A stretch of DNA of 64,000 nucleotides from Exophiala sp. HKRS030 (Eukaryota > Ascomycota > Eurotiomycetes > Chaetothyriales > Herpotrichiellaceae). Made by a program: the position numbers and the translations under genes. The notes under the pieces are model-generated. The model had not been told where the DNA came from. It searched no databases and saw only the letters and a program-made list of their open reading frames with translations. Position 1 is the stretch's first letter. Each line of letters begins with the position of its first letter. The stretch covers positions 7,629,665 through 7,693,664 of the forward strand of contig JAHWDD010000003.1 in assembly GCA_023897205.1 (NCBI GenBank). Reading direction: 5' to 3'. Of the stretch, positions 55,774-64,000 are shown piece by piece.

Positions 55774-58134
55774 TCAGTCACTCGAAGCGAGGTTTCCATT
55801 GAGTTCTCGGAGCTTTCGTGAAATCAAGCCATCGCCAGCTTCAACGGATATGGCATTTTTCGTTGCCGTGGTCCAGGACACGGGAGAATTTCGGGACGAC
55901 CGGGAAGGTAGAAAGCCTGGGGTGGGTGACGTCGTTTGTTGCAAGTCGTCGCTAGCAATTTGCTTTTGCTTCTCTGGTTGTACGTTCATCAATATGTCCT
56001 GTGGGGGTGATGGGGTTTCAGCTATGGTCTGAGAATTGAACGTCAGAGTAGCAGGATGTTGCGTGTTGGACCCGGTGTGTTTTGCACCCAAAATGTCCTC
56101 AAGATTGTCGTAGCTTGGCGACAAAATCGTCTGCGACTGAGGAAAGCTGTTGTCATTGATACTTGGACTGCGAGATCCGCTATCCGAAGGCGGTTTATAA
56201 GGACTGAACCTTGGTTCGGGCAATTGCACCTCATGTCTCAGCCTCTCCTTGTCATCCGGCACTCGATTGGCAAAAATCACACGTATGTTGTCGTGGAGAT
56301 AGAAGCGTCCTTTGGAGGTGCAGCAGAATTTGATGTGAACAAGGTAGCGCAATAGTTCTTTCGAGCCGACACGATCGCGGGTCGTTAGGATCGATCTTCT
56401 ATCGGGTGACACTGCATCTAGATTCTGGGCCGAAGAAAAGCTCCGTTGTCGCACAAACGTTTTGGTTCCGGGAAGCATGCCTTTCAGATCATATGGCACC
56501 AAGAAAAGTTTGACAGCAGTCTTATTGGGATTCTTGATGATGATTTGGAGCTGGCCCACCTGGGGTACTCTGTAGACGCCACCATGAGGAACCTTCACGG
56601 GTGGTGGTATTGACTCTTTGTAAGAACGAGATTCCCTTGCCAGCGCTCTTCCTATGTGGGTGTTTTCAGGCCGCGTCATCTCAGCTGCTAATGACTCGGT
56701 GTCGAGGGCTACCGAGTTCCTTGCACTACGTCGAATGGGAGGCTCAGCAGGTTGGAGGTTATGCTCTAGGTCGATAGCGCCGACATATGGGCTAGGACTG
56801 TCATCTGAGATAGATCTCGAATCATTCGAAGCTGGATAGTTGTAAAAAACCGCAGGGAAGGGGATAGTGACATGCGCAGGGCACTTCAGACTAGCCGGAC
56901 AGTTGCCCTTCCCAACCACGCCGATTTGTGCAACAAAGTCAAGAGGCTTGGACGGAGGTATCGACATTCGGCCCCGAAGAATGGATTCCTCAAAAGATCC
57001 TACCATAGATGCGCGCTGCCTGGGAGAGACATCGCAAGCTAGAGACTGCCTGCGAGAACGTGCTATAGAATGAGTTTGGGAATTGGAGACAGGCTGGTAA
57101 GTGAAAGATGTCAGCGAACGACGTGGTGTGTGCAGGGGTTGTGCAGATGCAGCTTCGGGATGGTGCTCTGCAGAGAAATGTCGGCCAAAATTGGGCACCG
57201 CGTCATCAAGTGAGGGCATTCTTAAGGGTCCAAATGCGTTGGGTGGCATTGTCTTCCGCCTCGTGCTACGTCCACTTGCCGCCATGGTGTCTCTGGGCGA
57301 AAAGTCAAGTGAAGGATTATTCATGGAGTTTATTAGTGGGCTCGTGGGTACTCGCATGACGAACGTCGAAGAGAGACTACTTCCGAGCGACGGTGCCCGT
57401 GGTCTTGCTGGGAGTTGCGACTCAGGACTCTTGTAGGCCGGCGAAGATGAGGCCGGTTGAGAGGATGGGTCGTGCATGCTCGATGCAGGGGAATTAGAAA
57501 GGGAGGGTTGCGTGGTCGTTGAACCTGGGCTGATCTGGTAACCGTTTTGAAAATCTCCCGTATGCAGAGATGATAAAGATCGGCGTAAGGCATCAGTAGC
57601 AGAGAGAGGAGATGTAGGTCTTGCGAGTGAAGTATCTTGGTAACCAGCTAAAGAATATGGTGGAATTATTTGATGTTGTGAATCGTGTTGCTGTGACACG
57701 GCGGCAATGCGAGGCCGATCGACGTTGACTTGCGCACAAAGTGCTTCCAAGCCAGGTTTGGGAACCCATGTCGGCCGTTGGCCTCTTTTTATACACTGAA
57801 TGAGTTCTTCTCGATCGCTCGTCCTAATTTCGGAGTTTTCGTTTATGACAAAAGGCTCAGGATCCTCGGGCACACTGCACTCGCCGAGTTGCTCGCCTCG
57901 AGGCATCCTCGTTCCATGTATGTCTTTGCCGCCTTGCTCTTCAGAGCGAGCCATTGTTTGCGAGAAATGTGAAAGTTTCCGTCTCTTGGTCGGATGAATG
58001 GGGAGAGGCTCAAGGCCGAAGACCCAGGGCATACTCTTCCCCAGGGGGAATTCCCAGCGACAGACACTTAGCACGGGACTCCGAGGGCTGCAAGAGTTCG
58101 AAGCATAGAAGCTGTATCGGTGCATTGACGACAT
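55774..58134 (-). CDS. Atos-domain protein (fungal meiotic chromosome-segregation family)
   Basis: Intronless, 786 aa. The first 380 residues are Ser/Pro-rich and disordered; EELIQCIKRGQRPTWVPKP near residue 110 is a conserved island. The Atos (DUF4210) domain starts about residue 400: PLDFVAQIGVVGKGNCPASL then KCPAHVTIPFPAVFYNYPAS and SPYVGAIDLEHNL. The linked 'chromosome segregation during meiosis' domain follows about residue 530: VPQVGQLQIIIKNPNKTAVK, FLVPYDLKGMLPGTKTFVRQ, GRFYLHDNIRVIFANRVPD. Animal relatives (Atos/FAM214) are transcription regulators; the exact role in this fungus is not known. No frame break. Confidence 0.9.
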   Translation of the reverse strand: MSSMHRYSFYASNSCSPRSPVLSVCRWEFPLGKSMPWVFGLEPLPIHPTKRRKLSHFSQTMARSEEQGGKDIHGTRMPRGEQLGECSVPEDPEPFVINENSEIRTSDREELIQCIKRGQRPTWVPKPGLEALCAQVNVDRPRIAAVSQQHDSQHQIIPPYSLAGYQDTSLARPTSPLSATDALRRSLSSLHTGDFQNGYQISPGSTTTQPSLSNSPASSMHDPSSQPASSSPAYKSPESQLPARPRAPSLGSSLSSTFVMRVPTSPLINSMNNPSLDFSPRDTMAASGRSTRRKTMPPNAFGPLRMPSLDDAVPNFGRHFSAEHHPEAASAQPLHTPRRSLTSFTYQPVSNSQTHSIARSRRQSLACDVSPRQRASMVGSFEESILRGRMSIPPSKPLDFVAQIGVVGKGNCPASLKCPAHVTIPFPAVFYNYPASNDSRSISDDSPSPYVGAIDLEHNLQPAEPPIRRSARNSVALDTESLAAEMTRPENTHIGRALARESRSYKESIPPPVKVPHGGVYRVPQVGQLQIIIKNPNKTAVKLFLVPYDLKGMLPGTKTFVRQRSFSSAQNLDAVSPDRRSILTTRDRVGSKELLRYLVHIKFCCTSKGRFYLHDNIRVIFANRVPDDKERLRHEVQLPEPRFSPYKPPSDSGSRSPSINDNSFPQSQTILSPSYDNLEDILGAKHTGSNTQHPATLTFNSQTIAETPSPPQDILMNVQPEKQKQIASDDLQQTTSPTPGFLPSRSSRNSPVSWTTATKNAISVEAGDGLISRKLRELNGNLASSD

Positions 58135-58734
58135 TGCCAGAGGCCGGTGGGCGTGGGTTATGAGACTGCCTAGGGATGCATGCTTGCTCTCACTGGAAGA
58201 AATTCGATCGTCGCTGATGGTCCTCTGCTCAAGTCTTGAATAAAGTAAGGGAAGGGTCGCGCAAAGAACGGAAGAGCGATTGAAGAGAGTTGAAGATGGC
58301 TGAGGTGAGGAGTATGGTCATCGTTGTTGGAATGGAGGTGGAGTATGAGTCAAATGTAAAACGACCCTGCCCGTAGTCCTTGTTAGTCAAAAGGTTCCGG
58401 TGATAGTCCCACCACGTCCCACCTGACTCCGGGAGTGTGCACTAGACGACATTTAGCTTCCGCGCTTCTATGGTGTACGGAGCACACTGTGGGTTCGAGG
58501 TCACGGAGAGTACGAAGTAGTCCTAAGTACTCACGTGGTATTGTGAGTAGTACTTCGGGCGCAGTCCACCTCGTAGAAATATCTAACTTACCTAGGTAGC
58601 AATTGATGTCCTCCATAGCAATACCCACGTTAGGACAACCTACATTTCTTTGTCCAGCGCTTCTTTGTCATTTTGATTTGACTCTTTACCCCATCTGCAC
58701 ATTCTCGCAATCCCCCAAACTCCTCGAAAGGAGC
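58135..58734. promoter_or_regulatory. Divergent promoter region, Atos protein / Fyv7
   Basis: 600 bases between divergent start codons, partly pyrimidine-rich before 58735. A patch of TACTC/GAGTA words occurs at 58520-58560. No supported gene. Confidence 0.45.
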
Positions 58735-59395
58735 ATGATGAGTGATCGCGGAGGTCGAGATCTTTCATCTCCACAAACAAAAATGTCCAAAAATGCCAAA
58801 TCAAAAGGATTCTCTGTAGGACCTGCAAATCTCCCGATGGCACATACAGGCGGAAAAGTATTTATCACATTGTCAATCCACCCCTTTGTGAACAAAGTGC
58901 TGACCCTGAGCAGCGCAAAAGATCAAGAACGACTTGATACAAAAGGCAAAGGTTAAAAAGGCATATGCTAAGATCAAAGCTCAATCCCAAACCCAGCGCC
59001 AGCCGTATCCTACCCTTGATTCGATTGATACCGCAGACGTCCAGCAATTGGATCCACCAAAAGTCCCACACACAAGCCTCGAACTACATCCAGATCGTCA
59101 AGCCATGCTTAGCGAAACGCCTGTCTATGGGGAACAACGTTCTTCTCGACATCTTGCCAAGATTCCACGTTCTCATCGAACCAAGCCGTCCTCCTTTGAC
59201 AAAGAGCTAGCGATCGGTGCTCGACGTAGAACGGATTCTCAGACAAAGGCCGAGGCAAGACTTGCCAGAGAAAAGGAACGCAAAGCAATGTCAAAAGCGA
59301 AAAGACCGGGAAAGAATGGAGTGGTAAAACTGGGCCGTCAAGGAACCGTTTTACTGAGTCGAATACAGAGGTTGTCTGCCGAGGGTAGACTTTGA
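58735..59395 (+). CDS. FYV7: rRNA-processing protein Fyv7 (one apparent frameshift)
   Basis: Nucleolar protein of the small-subunit processome involved in 18S rRNA maturation. Exons 58735-58857 and 58914-59395; the 56-nt intron has a GTATTT donor, CTGAC branch and GAGCAG acceptor. The family N-terminus KGFSVGPANLP is plain. The frame breaks at 58833-58835: a fourth C gives LPDGTYRRK and puts the intron in phase, so the reading continues TQKIKNDLIQKAKVKKAYAK, the conserved family core. Without it the first exon reads into a short wrong tail. The C-terminal half is Lys/Arg-rich with a coiled coil (AEARLAREKERKAMSKAKR) and ends LGRQGTVLLSRIQRL. About 201 aa (yeast 151). Confidence 0.88.
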
Positions 59396-59878
59396 CTGCT
59401 ACGAATTTCAAAAGATCCTTTAACGAACATTGAGCTCAACTAAAACACCATGTAGGGCATTCGGCCGCTTGGGTGATCGCACCCACAAAAGCGCACTCAA
59501 CACGCCATGGTTCCAAACCAGGCTTCCCCGCCAGAAAAGTGGTGCAGGTAACGTTGCAATCCCACAGGTTCTTGTCACACGACCTTGGCATGATGGAGGC
59601 GGCTTTGATGCCCATAGTCTTTGATCCGAACGGACAAAGACCTCGCACCGAATTCTTGTGATACAATGACTGTCACAATGGCCATTCACAAAAGCAATAC
59701 GCAGTCTTTGTCTCGTCTTCGATGGAGAGCAACCATTAAGTACAGCAAAGCATGTCTTTTGCATCATGATGACTCTGTTCAAGTCAAAAAATCTCACAAT
59801 TCAACTGTATCTCGAGCATTGATATCAAATCATCAACGCTAAACTCGCCCAACCCTTCATACCTCTACAATACTTTCG
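59396..59878. other. Gap: Fyv7 3' flank and upstream of the unknown gene
   Basis: 483 bases with overlapping short frames on both strands (59420-59842), no family; presumed 3' UTR and promoter. Confidence 0.4.
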
Positions 59879-60871
59879 ATGCACGGCAGAAACCGTGGGA
59901 ACAGAGGGCGGGGGAATAGAACCCTCGCACCCAGAAACCGTGACACATATGGCAACAATTACTTGAATAATCGGAATAATAATGGTCGTCGTCAACAAAA
60001 TAACAACCAAGACAACAACCAGCAGTTTGTTCCTTATCGCCCACGATCCCAAGAGGATACCCCCAACCGCAACAATGGATACGGTCACGATGACAGTCAG
60101 AACCGCTACCCGTTTAATGATTACCAAGGCCAGAATAACTTGAACAGACGGAGTAGAAATCCTCAAGAAGCGGATGAACGTACACCCGCTCAAAACTTCG
60201 ACCCTGATGCGCGCAGGCAGCATGATATTGAGTATGTACAAGGAGTCCTGGTTGATTTGCTTGTCAAAGATCCTGCTCGTCTGAAGGCAGACCTTTTCAA
60301 CCCACGCAATCTTGAAGAAGCATTCAAACATATGCTACCAGTGACAAACATGTTGGATCAAGAAGTCAAGACTATTTTCGAGCGCCAGTTCATTCAAAAC
60401 TGTGCTACTGCTCTCGAAGATGTCTTCACATTTTGTTATCCGAAGCGGACACCAGGTGGAGGCTGGGCGTCCAAGTTTACGTACCCCACTACCTCTCGCA
60501 ATACGCATCTTAACTGGAAAGAAACGCTGCAGCATCTGATTGCTGATATGCACAATGCCAAAGACTGGATGGGAAATATGCCAGCTGCCAAATGCGACCA
60601 CTGGCTCGTCGATCTTGTACTCGATAATATGGATCTGGAGCTTAGCCAATTTGTGCTATGGTCCCTGAAAACGTACGTTCCGAACAAAAGTCATGTCACC
60701 GTCAAGCAGCTTGAGCTTCACCTCAATATTTGGGTAGAACTCTTTGAGAGCAATGCGGCCCAGATCTATGTCCGGGAGCACAATGGTGACCCTTCGATTC
60801 TCAACCCGCCCATAAACGGGGAAATCCCAACATCGTGCGTTACTTTGCAAGTGATCAAGAACACTCGATAA
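59879..60871 (+). CDS. Uncharacterised protein with N/R/Q-rich N-terminus
   Basis: Intronless, 330 aa, with an ATG at 59879. I do not recognise the family. Residues 1-105 are low-complexity and rich in Asn, Arg, Gly and Gln (start MHGRNRGNRGRGNR; NNGRRQQNNNQDNN), like prion-like/RGG RNA-binding regions. From about 110 to 330 the sequence is ordinary and mainly helical (EYVQGVLVDLLVKDPARLKA, NMLDQEVKTIFERQFIQNCA, LNWKETLQHLIADMHNAKDW) with regular hydrophobic spacing, so it is likely a folded domain. No signal peptide or membrane helix. Codon use resembles its neighbours and the frame is intact. A role with RNA is inference from the N-terminus only. Confidence 0.75.
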   Translation: MHGRNRGNRGRGNRTLAPRNRDTYGNNYLNNRNNNGRRQQNNNQDNNQQFVPYRPRSQEDTPNRNNGYGHDDSQNRYPFNDYQGQNNLNRRSRNPQEADERTPAQNFDPDARRQHDIEYVQGVLVDLLVKDPARLKADLFNPRNLEEAFKHMLPVTNMLDQEVKTIFERQFIQNCATALEDVFTFCYPKRTPGGGWASKFTYPTTSRNTHLNWKETLQHLIADMHNAKDWMGNMPAAKCDHWLVDLVLDNMDLELSQFVLWSLKTYVPNKSHVTVKQLELHLNIWVELFESNAAQIYVREHNGDPSILNPPINGEIPTSCVTLQVIKNTR

Positions 60872-61944
60872 TGGCGTGCAGAGGTTTCAATCAGCTCTAT
60901 CTGCAAAGTGCAGTTGTCAAACTGTCATACCAAGGCTTTAGTTGAGGGAAGACAAGCTCGTGAACGAGTCACAACATGAGTCGACCTAGCACAGGATATC
61001 AAAAGGTAAGTGTCCCGTGTAACATGGCTTACTTTTCCGTTTATTGTATAGAATGTAATTGTCAAGGAGTATTCGTGTGCATCATTCCACCCCTCGTTCT
61101 ACTGAAGCAAGGGTCAAGGCCAATGTCTCTTGCAATTCACAATCCGTCGAAAACCCGTGCCATCACTGGTAACACGGTAGTAGATATCTGCTGGTGTTCT
61201 TCGCGTATAGATGTAGATCTGTGACACCTGGACGTGGTTCATCAAACCCACCAATATCACTTCTGCCCAGACCAGGGAGACAGCATGCAGTAAGCATGCA
61301 GTGGGCAGGAGTGGAATGACGACTGACTTAGCACATGATGATCTTCGTGCTCAGCTTCTCCGACCTAAGCTGCCCGTGGCAGCCCTCTTCGTAAGGCAAC
61401 CAATCCTCCCGCTGCACGCTACGCGAACTGGCTCCCCGCAGGTCAGTCACAGCCACCGCCCAAATATCCTATATTCTTTCAGTCAGACAGAAATAATTTA
61501 TCACGTGCCACCTCAAACACGCCTGATGGATTTTGAAAACACCTGCTAAAAGAACGCGACACTGTCAAATGCCACGTCAGGCTGCTCACTTTTTGATTGT
61601 CTTGCAGGTCGGCTGTGATCACCTTGGAACTTTTTTCCAAGCTAATGCATCTATGTGCAGTAATGCCATCGGTAAGGCAACCCTCAGCCTCTTTCGCTCA
61701 TGCGGATGTGTAATGCCATCTCCATCATGATTGTACTCACTTTATACGTTCAGCGCCCATCTTCCTCTGGAACAATCATCCTCACTTCTACAGAGCAGCA
61801 TGGACGTGTTCTGCAGCCATGGTTTTCTTTGCAACAACCGGCGCTGGTACACCGAAGTGATTGATTGTTCTAATTGATTTCTGCTGACAACACTCATTCG
61901 GCTGGCTCAGTCATCGAATTAAGAAGTGAATCGCACTTGTCGCA
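60872..61944. other. 1.1 kb gap upstream of the Clr5 gene
   Basis: Contains one possible small spliced ORF (60976-61224, separate entry), otherwise only overlapping short frames. The last few hundred bases should be the Clr5-gene promoter. Confidence 0.4.
60976..61224 (+). CDS. Possible small spliced ORF (weak)
   Basis: An ATG at 60976 (MSRPSTGYQK) is followed by a consensus GTAAGT donor at 61006 and a TATAG acceptor 46 bases on. The spliced frame continues NVIVKEYSCASFHP and stops at 61105, giving 27 aa. If one C were missing from the CCCC run at 61090-61093, as happens in many genes here, the frame would run to 61224 (about 67 aa). No family recognised. It could be a real microprotein or chance splice-like signals. 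Confidence 0.22.
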   Translation: MSRPSTGYQKVSVPCNMAYFSVYCIECNCQGVFVCIIPPLVLLKQGSRPMSLAIHNPSKTRAITGNTVVDICWCSSRIDVDL

Positions 61945-63574
61945 ATGTCTCAAGTGAGGCAAGGCGGCCAAGGCAGAGTTGTCGGTCCGACACAGGAGCA
62001 ATGGACAGATGTCAAGGACATCTTCACTCAATTATACATCGTCGAGAACCGGAGACTGAAGGATGTTCGTGAGATCTTATCACGGAACCATGGCTTCAAT
62101 GCAAGGTTCGCTACCCTTTATCGCTCAGATTTATCGCGACTGTGAGAAGAAGCTCTGACGATTACAGCGAAAAAATGTTCAAACGACGTATCGCGGATTG
62201 GAAAGTCCGCAAAAATTACAAGGCCAAAGACAAAGAGAATATTGCCAGAAAAGTCAAGGCGTTCGTCGATGCGGGACAGGACGTACAGTCCCTGTCGTTT
62301 CAAGGCAGACCGATCAAGCTTGATCGTGTCAGAAGGCATTGCCGGACAGACAAGCGATTTTCCGAATTGCTTGAGCATCTTTCTCATAGCCCAGAAGATG
62401 TCACAATCAGCGATTCAAGTATCAAGCAAGACTCCCCATCAACAACAATAGCTCCCTCGAGTCCGTGGCGAACAGTAGCATATGCTCCAGCAGATGCCGA
62501 TCAGCGCATGGGAGAGGCACAAGGAAACTTAACCCCGATGTCTAGAACAATCAGCCTTCCACGGATTTTTGGGCCGTGGAACGGACCCTTTTCCACACAC
62601 GGGATGCTATTCGGTGGCATTTTACAGGCTTTAAGCCGCTCAAGCTCAAGGACTTGGCAGCTCGATTCCCTCGGGAGGTTTCAATGGAGGTCAAAACCGG
62701 TAGAATTGATCAAGCGTCCGAGTTCTGGCTCGAGCTCTATCATGGCCATCAATACATGGAAACAGGGAATTCACTCGAAGCTTGGAAAGCCTTCGAAAGG
62801 TGTTGTCAGGTGATTCATCCGTTACTAATGTCGGCTCCACTTCATCTTGTCTCGTGCTTGCTCCTACATTTCGCTACGTCGTGGCAGGGACTGAACGACC
62901 TCGAACACCATTTACTCGACTTTGTGTCATCGATGGCGAAAAGTGTGCTCGGACCTGAACATCCTCTCGCTGTTGCTTTGAGCATGGTTGCCACAAACGG
63001 TGTCCGTGATCATGTCGTTGAGACAATGATGGAGATGATCACAGAAGCCTACAAAGCTCACAAAAGACCGGGAAATTCGTCCTTGTTCGCACTGCAAGTG
63101 GATCAGATCGACATGTTGAGACAACGGAAGAATTTCGACAAAGCTCGTACGCTGGGCCAGCAACTGGTGATAGAAAGTCAATCCATGCGCAAGAGTAAGC
63201 GGCACCGAACAGCCCTGGCTGCACTTGGTCGTATCTACGCAGATCAGAACAAAGAACTCGCAGTTGAGGCAATCGCTCATCGGATATTGGACCATGAGGC
63301 TTCTGATCAGACAAGTTCCAGTAGTGGTGGAACTTCTTCATGGGCGTGTGATCAGCTCGCGGCGCTCTCTATGCGTCGCGGTGAGAATGCGGTATCGGAA
63401 TCTTACCTCCGTCGGGCTGTCTACCTGTCTTACCAGCGCTACCCAAATCGTGGGCCTTCCACTATGGCTTTTTTGAAACGCTTGGAAACCTGTTTGCAAC
63501 TTCAAGGCAAGCCTGACGATATCGAGCAGGTTTGCAAAGAAATGGGCCTACGAATGCAATGTATAAAGATATGA
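61945..63574 (+). CDS. Clr5-domain protein with helical-repeat C-terminus (one apparent frameshift)
   Basis: Exons 61945-62105 and 62168-63574 (62-nt intron) encode about 522 aa. Residues about 15-75 form a Clr5 domain (PTQEQWTDVKDIFTQLYIVE, LKDVREILSRNHGFNA, then MFKRRIADWKVRKNYK), a fungal DNA-binding-like module named after the fission-yeast silencing factor. After a Ser/Thr-rich linker the frame breaks at 62571-62573; one more G reads RIFGAVERTLFHTRDAIRWH and joins the long second part. That part (about 225-522) is helical with TPR-like spacing (NSLEAWKAFERCCQVIHPLL, QRKNFDKARTLGQQLVIESQ, ESYLRRAVYLSYQRYP), a layout common in Clr5 proteins of filamentous fungi. Such proteins are probably transcription or chromatin regulators, but targets are unknown. 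Confidence 0.85.
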
Positions 63575-64000
63575 AATGTGCAATGATTTGGAGGAAGTGT
63601 TGAGAAACCTTCGTGACGATTGTCGGTCGGTATGTGCTTATTCTTTCTCATTGAGCATCTTTCAAGGCATGTCTCAGCCAGATGATTCAGCCAAGTTTGG
63701 CCTTTTCGGAGATTGATGTACTTCTTCTTTATCATGTCAGAACTGTGGGCCCAGCGGTCCGCATAACAAATGAGTATATTGTCTCAAACAGCTTGTTTAC
63801 CACCTGCAAAGCCCCTTTTGACACGGACCGTCTTTAAGGGTAGAATAGCAAGAAAGGATGAGAGTTCACCAAAAGAAGCATTTATAAACCACACACCGTT
63901 TTCTGATTGCAATGAACACTTCCCCTCCCATGTCGCCTTTCCTTTTCAAATGCCCTCTAATCACTCCTTTCCCTTCATCAACCCCGTCTCCCACGTTACA
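63575..64000. other. Right-end flank
   Basis: 426 bases after the Clr5 gene: its 3' UTR and, near 63840-64000, pyrimidine-rich DNA (TTTCCCTTCATC near the end) with a TTTATAA at 63881 that may belong to a gene beyond the window. No coding frame supported. Confidence 0.35.

Noticed and set aside
550..62573. Programmed ribosomal frameshifting as the cause of the 17 frame breaks
   Set aside because: Known recoding uses one slippery motif on the mRNA. Here C and G runs of 3-6 bases on either strand are all affected, with no shared downstream context, and broken genes include ones not recoded in any known fungus.

Overview
The window is nuclear DNA of a filamentous ascomycete (Pezizomycotina). Genes are dense on both strands. 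They carry short introns (42-146 nt, mostly about 50 nt) with GTAAGT-like donors, CTAAC/CTGAC branch points and CAG/TAG acceptors. Several families are typical of filamentous fungi: a Pex14/17-type peroxin, Mus7, a Pth11/rhodopsin-type membrane protein and a Clr5-domain protein. I cannot name the genus.

Layout, left to right: SulP transporter (-, runs off the left edge); eIF2-alpha (+); vacuolar TRP channel Yvc1 (+); SAPS-domain Sit4-associated protein (-); a 2.4 kb gene-poor stretch; a small mitochondrial B12D/NDUFA4-like protein (+); an RRM protein (-); Sec31 (+); a Pex14/17-type peroxin (-); INO80 subunit Ies2 (+); a three-exon microprotein (-); Mus7/Mms22 (+); Vps52 (-); eIF5A (+); Rrn7 (+); mitochondrial uS7m (-); Ca2+/H+ antiporter Vcx1 (-); a gene-poor 2.2 kb with short repeats; a rhodopsin-like membrane protein (-); a 1.7 kb gap; dynactin p150Glued (-); a six-exon KH-domain protein (-); an Atos-domain protein (-); Fyv7 (+); an unknown N/R/Q-rich protein (+); a Clr5-domain protein (+).

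Most genes are single-copy housekeeping genes: translation and ribosome production (eIF2-alpha, eIF5A, Rrn7, Fyv7, uS7m), traffic and motors (Sec31, Vps52, p150Glued, peroxin), chromatin and repair (Ies2, Mus7), and vacuolar calcium (Yvc1 releases, Vcx1 takes up). I see no biosynthetic cluster, CRISPR array, rRNA, tRNA or intact transposon.

The strongest unexplained signal is a repeated lesion. At 17 places in 12 recognisable genes the reading frame is lost at a run of C or G, and adding one base of the same kind (two at one place) restores the family's conserved sequence. Both strands and both C and G runs are affected, nearby A/T runs are not, and essential genes such as eIF2-alpha are hit. 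This looks like systematic loss of one G/C from runs during sequencing or assembly rather than biology. Anyone using the automatic ORFs will get truncated or split proteins. Gene boundaries below are given across these shifts and each shift is located.
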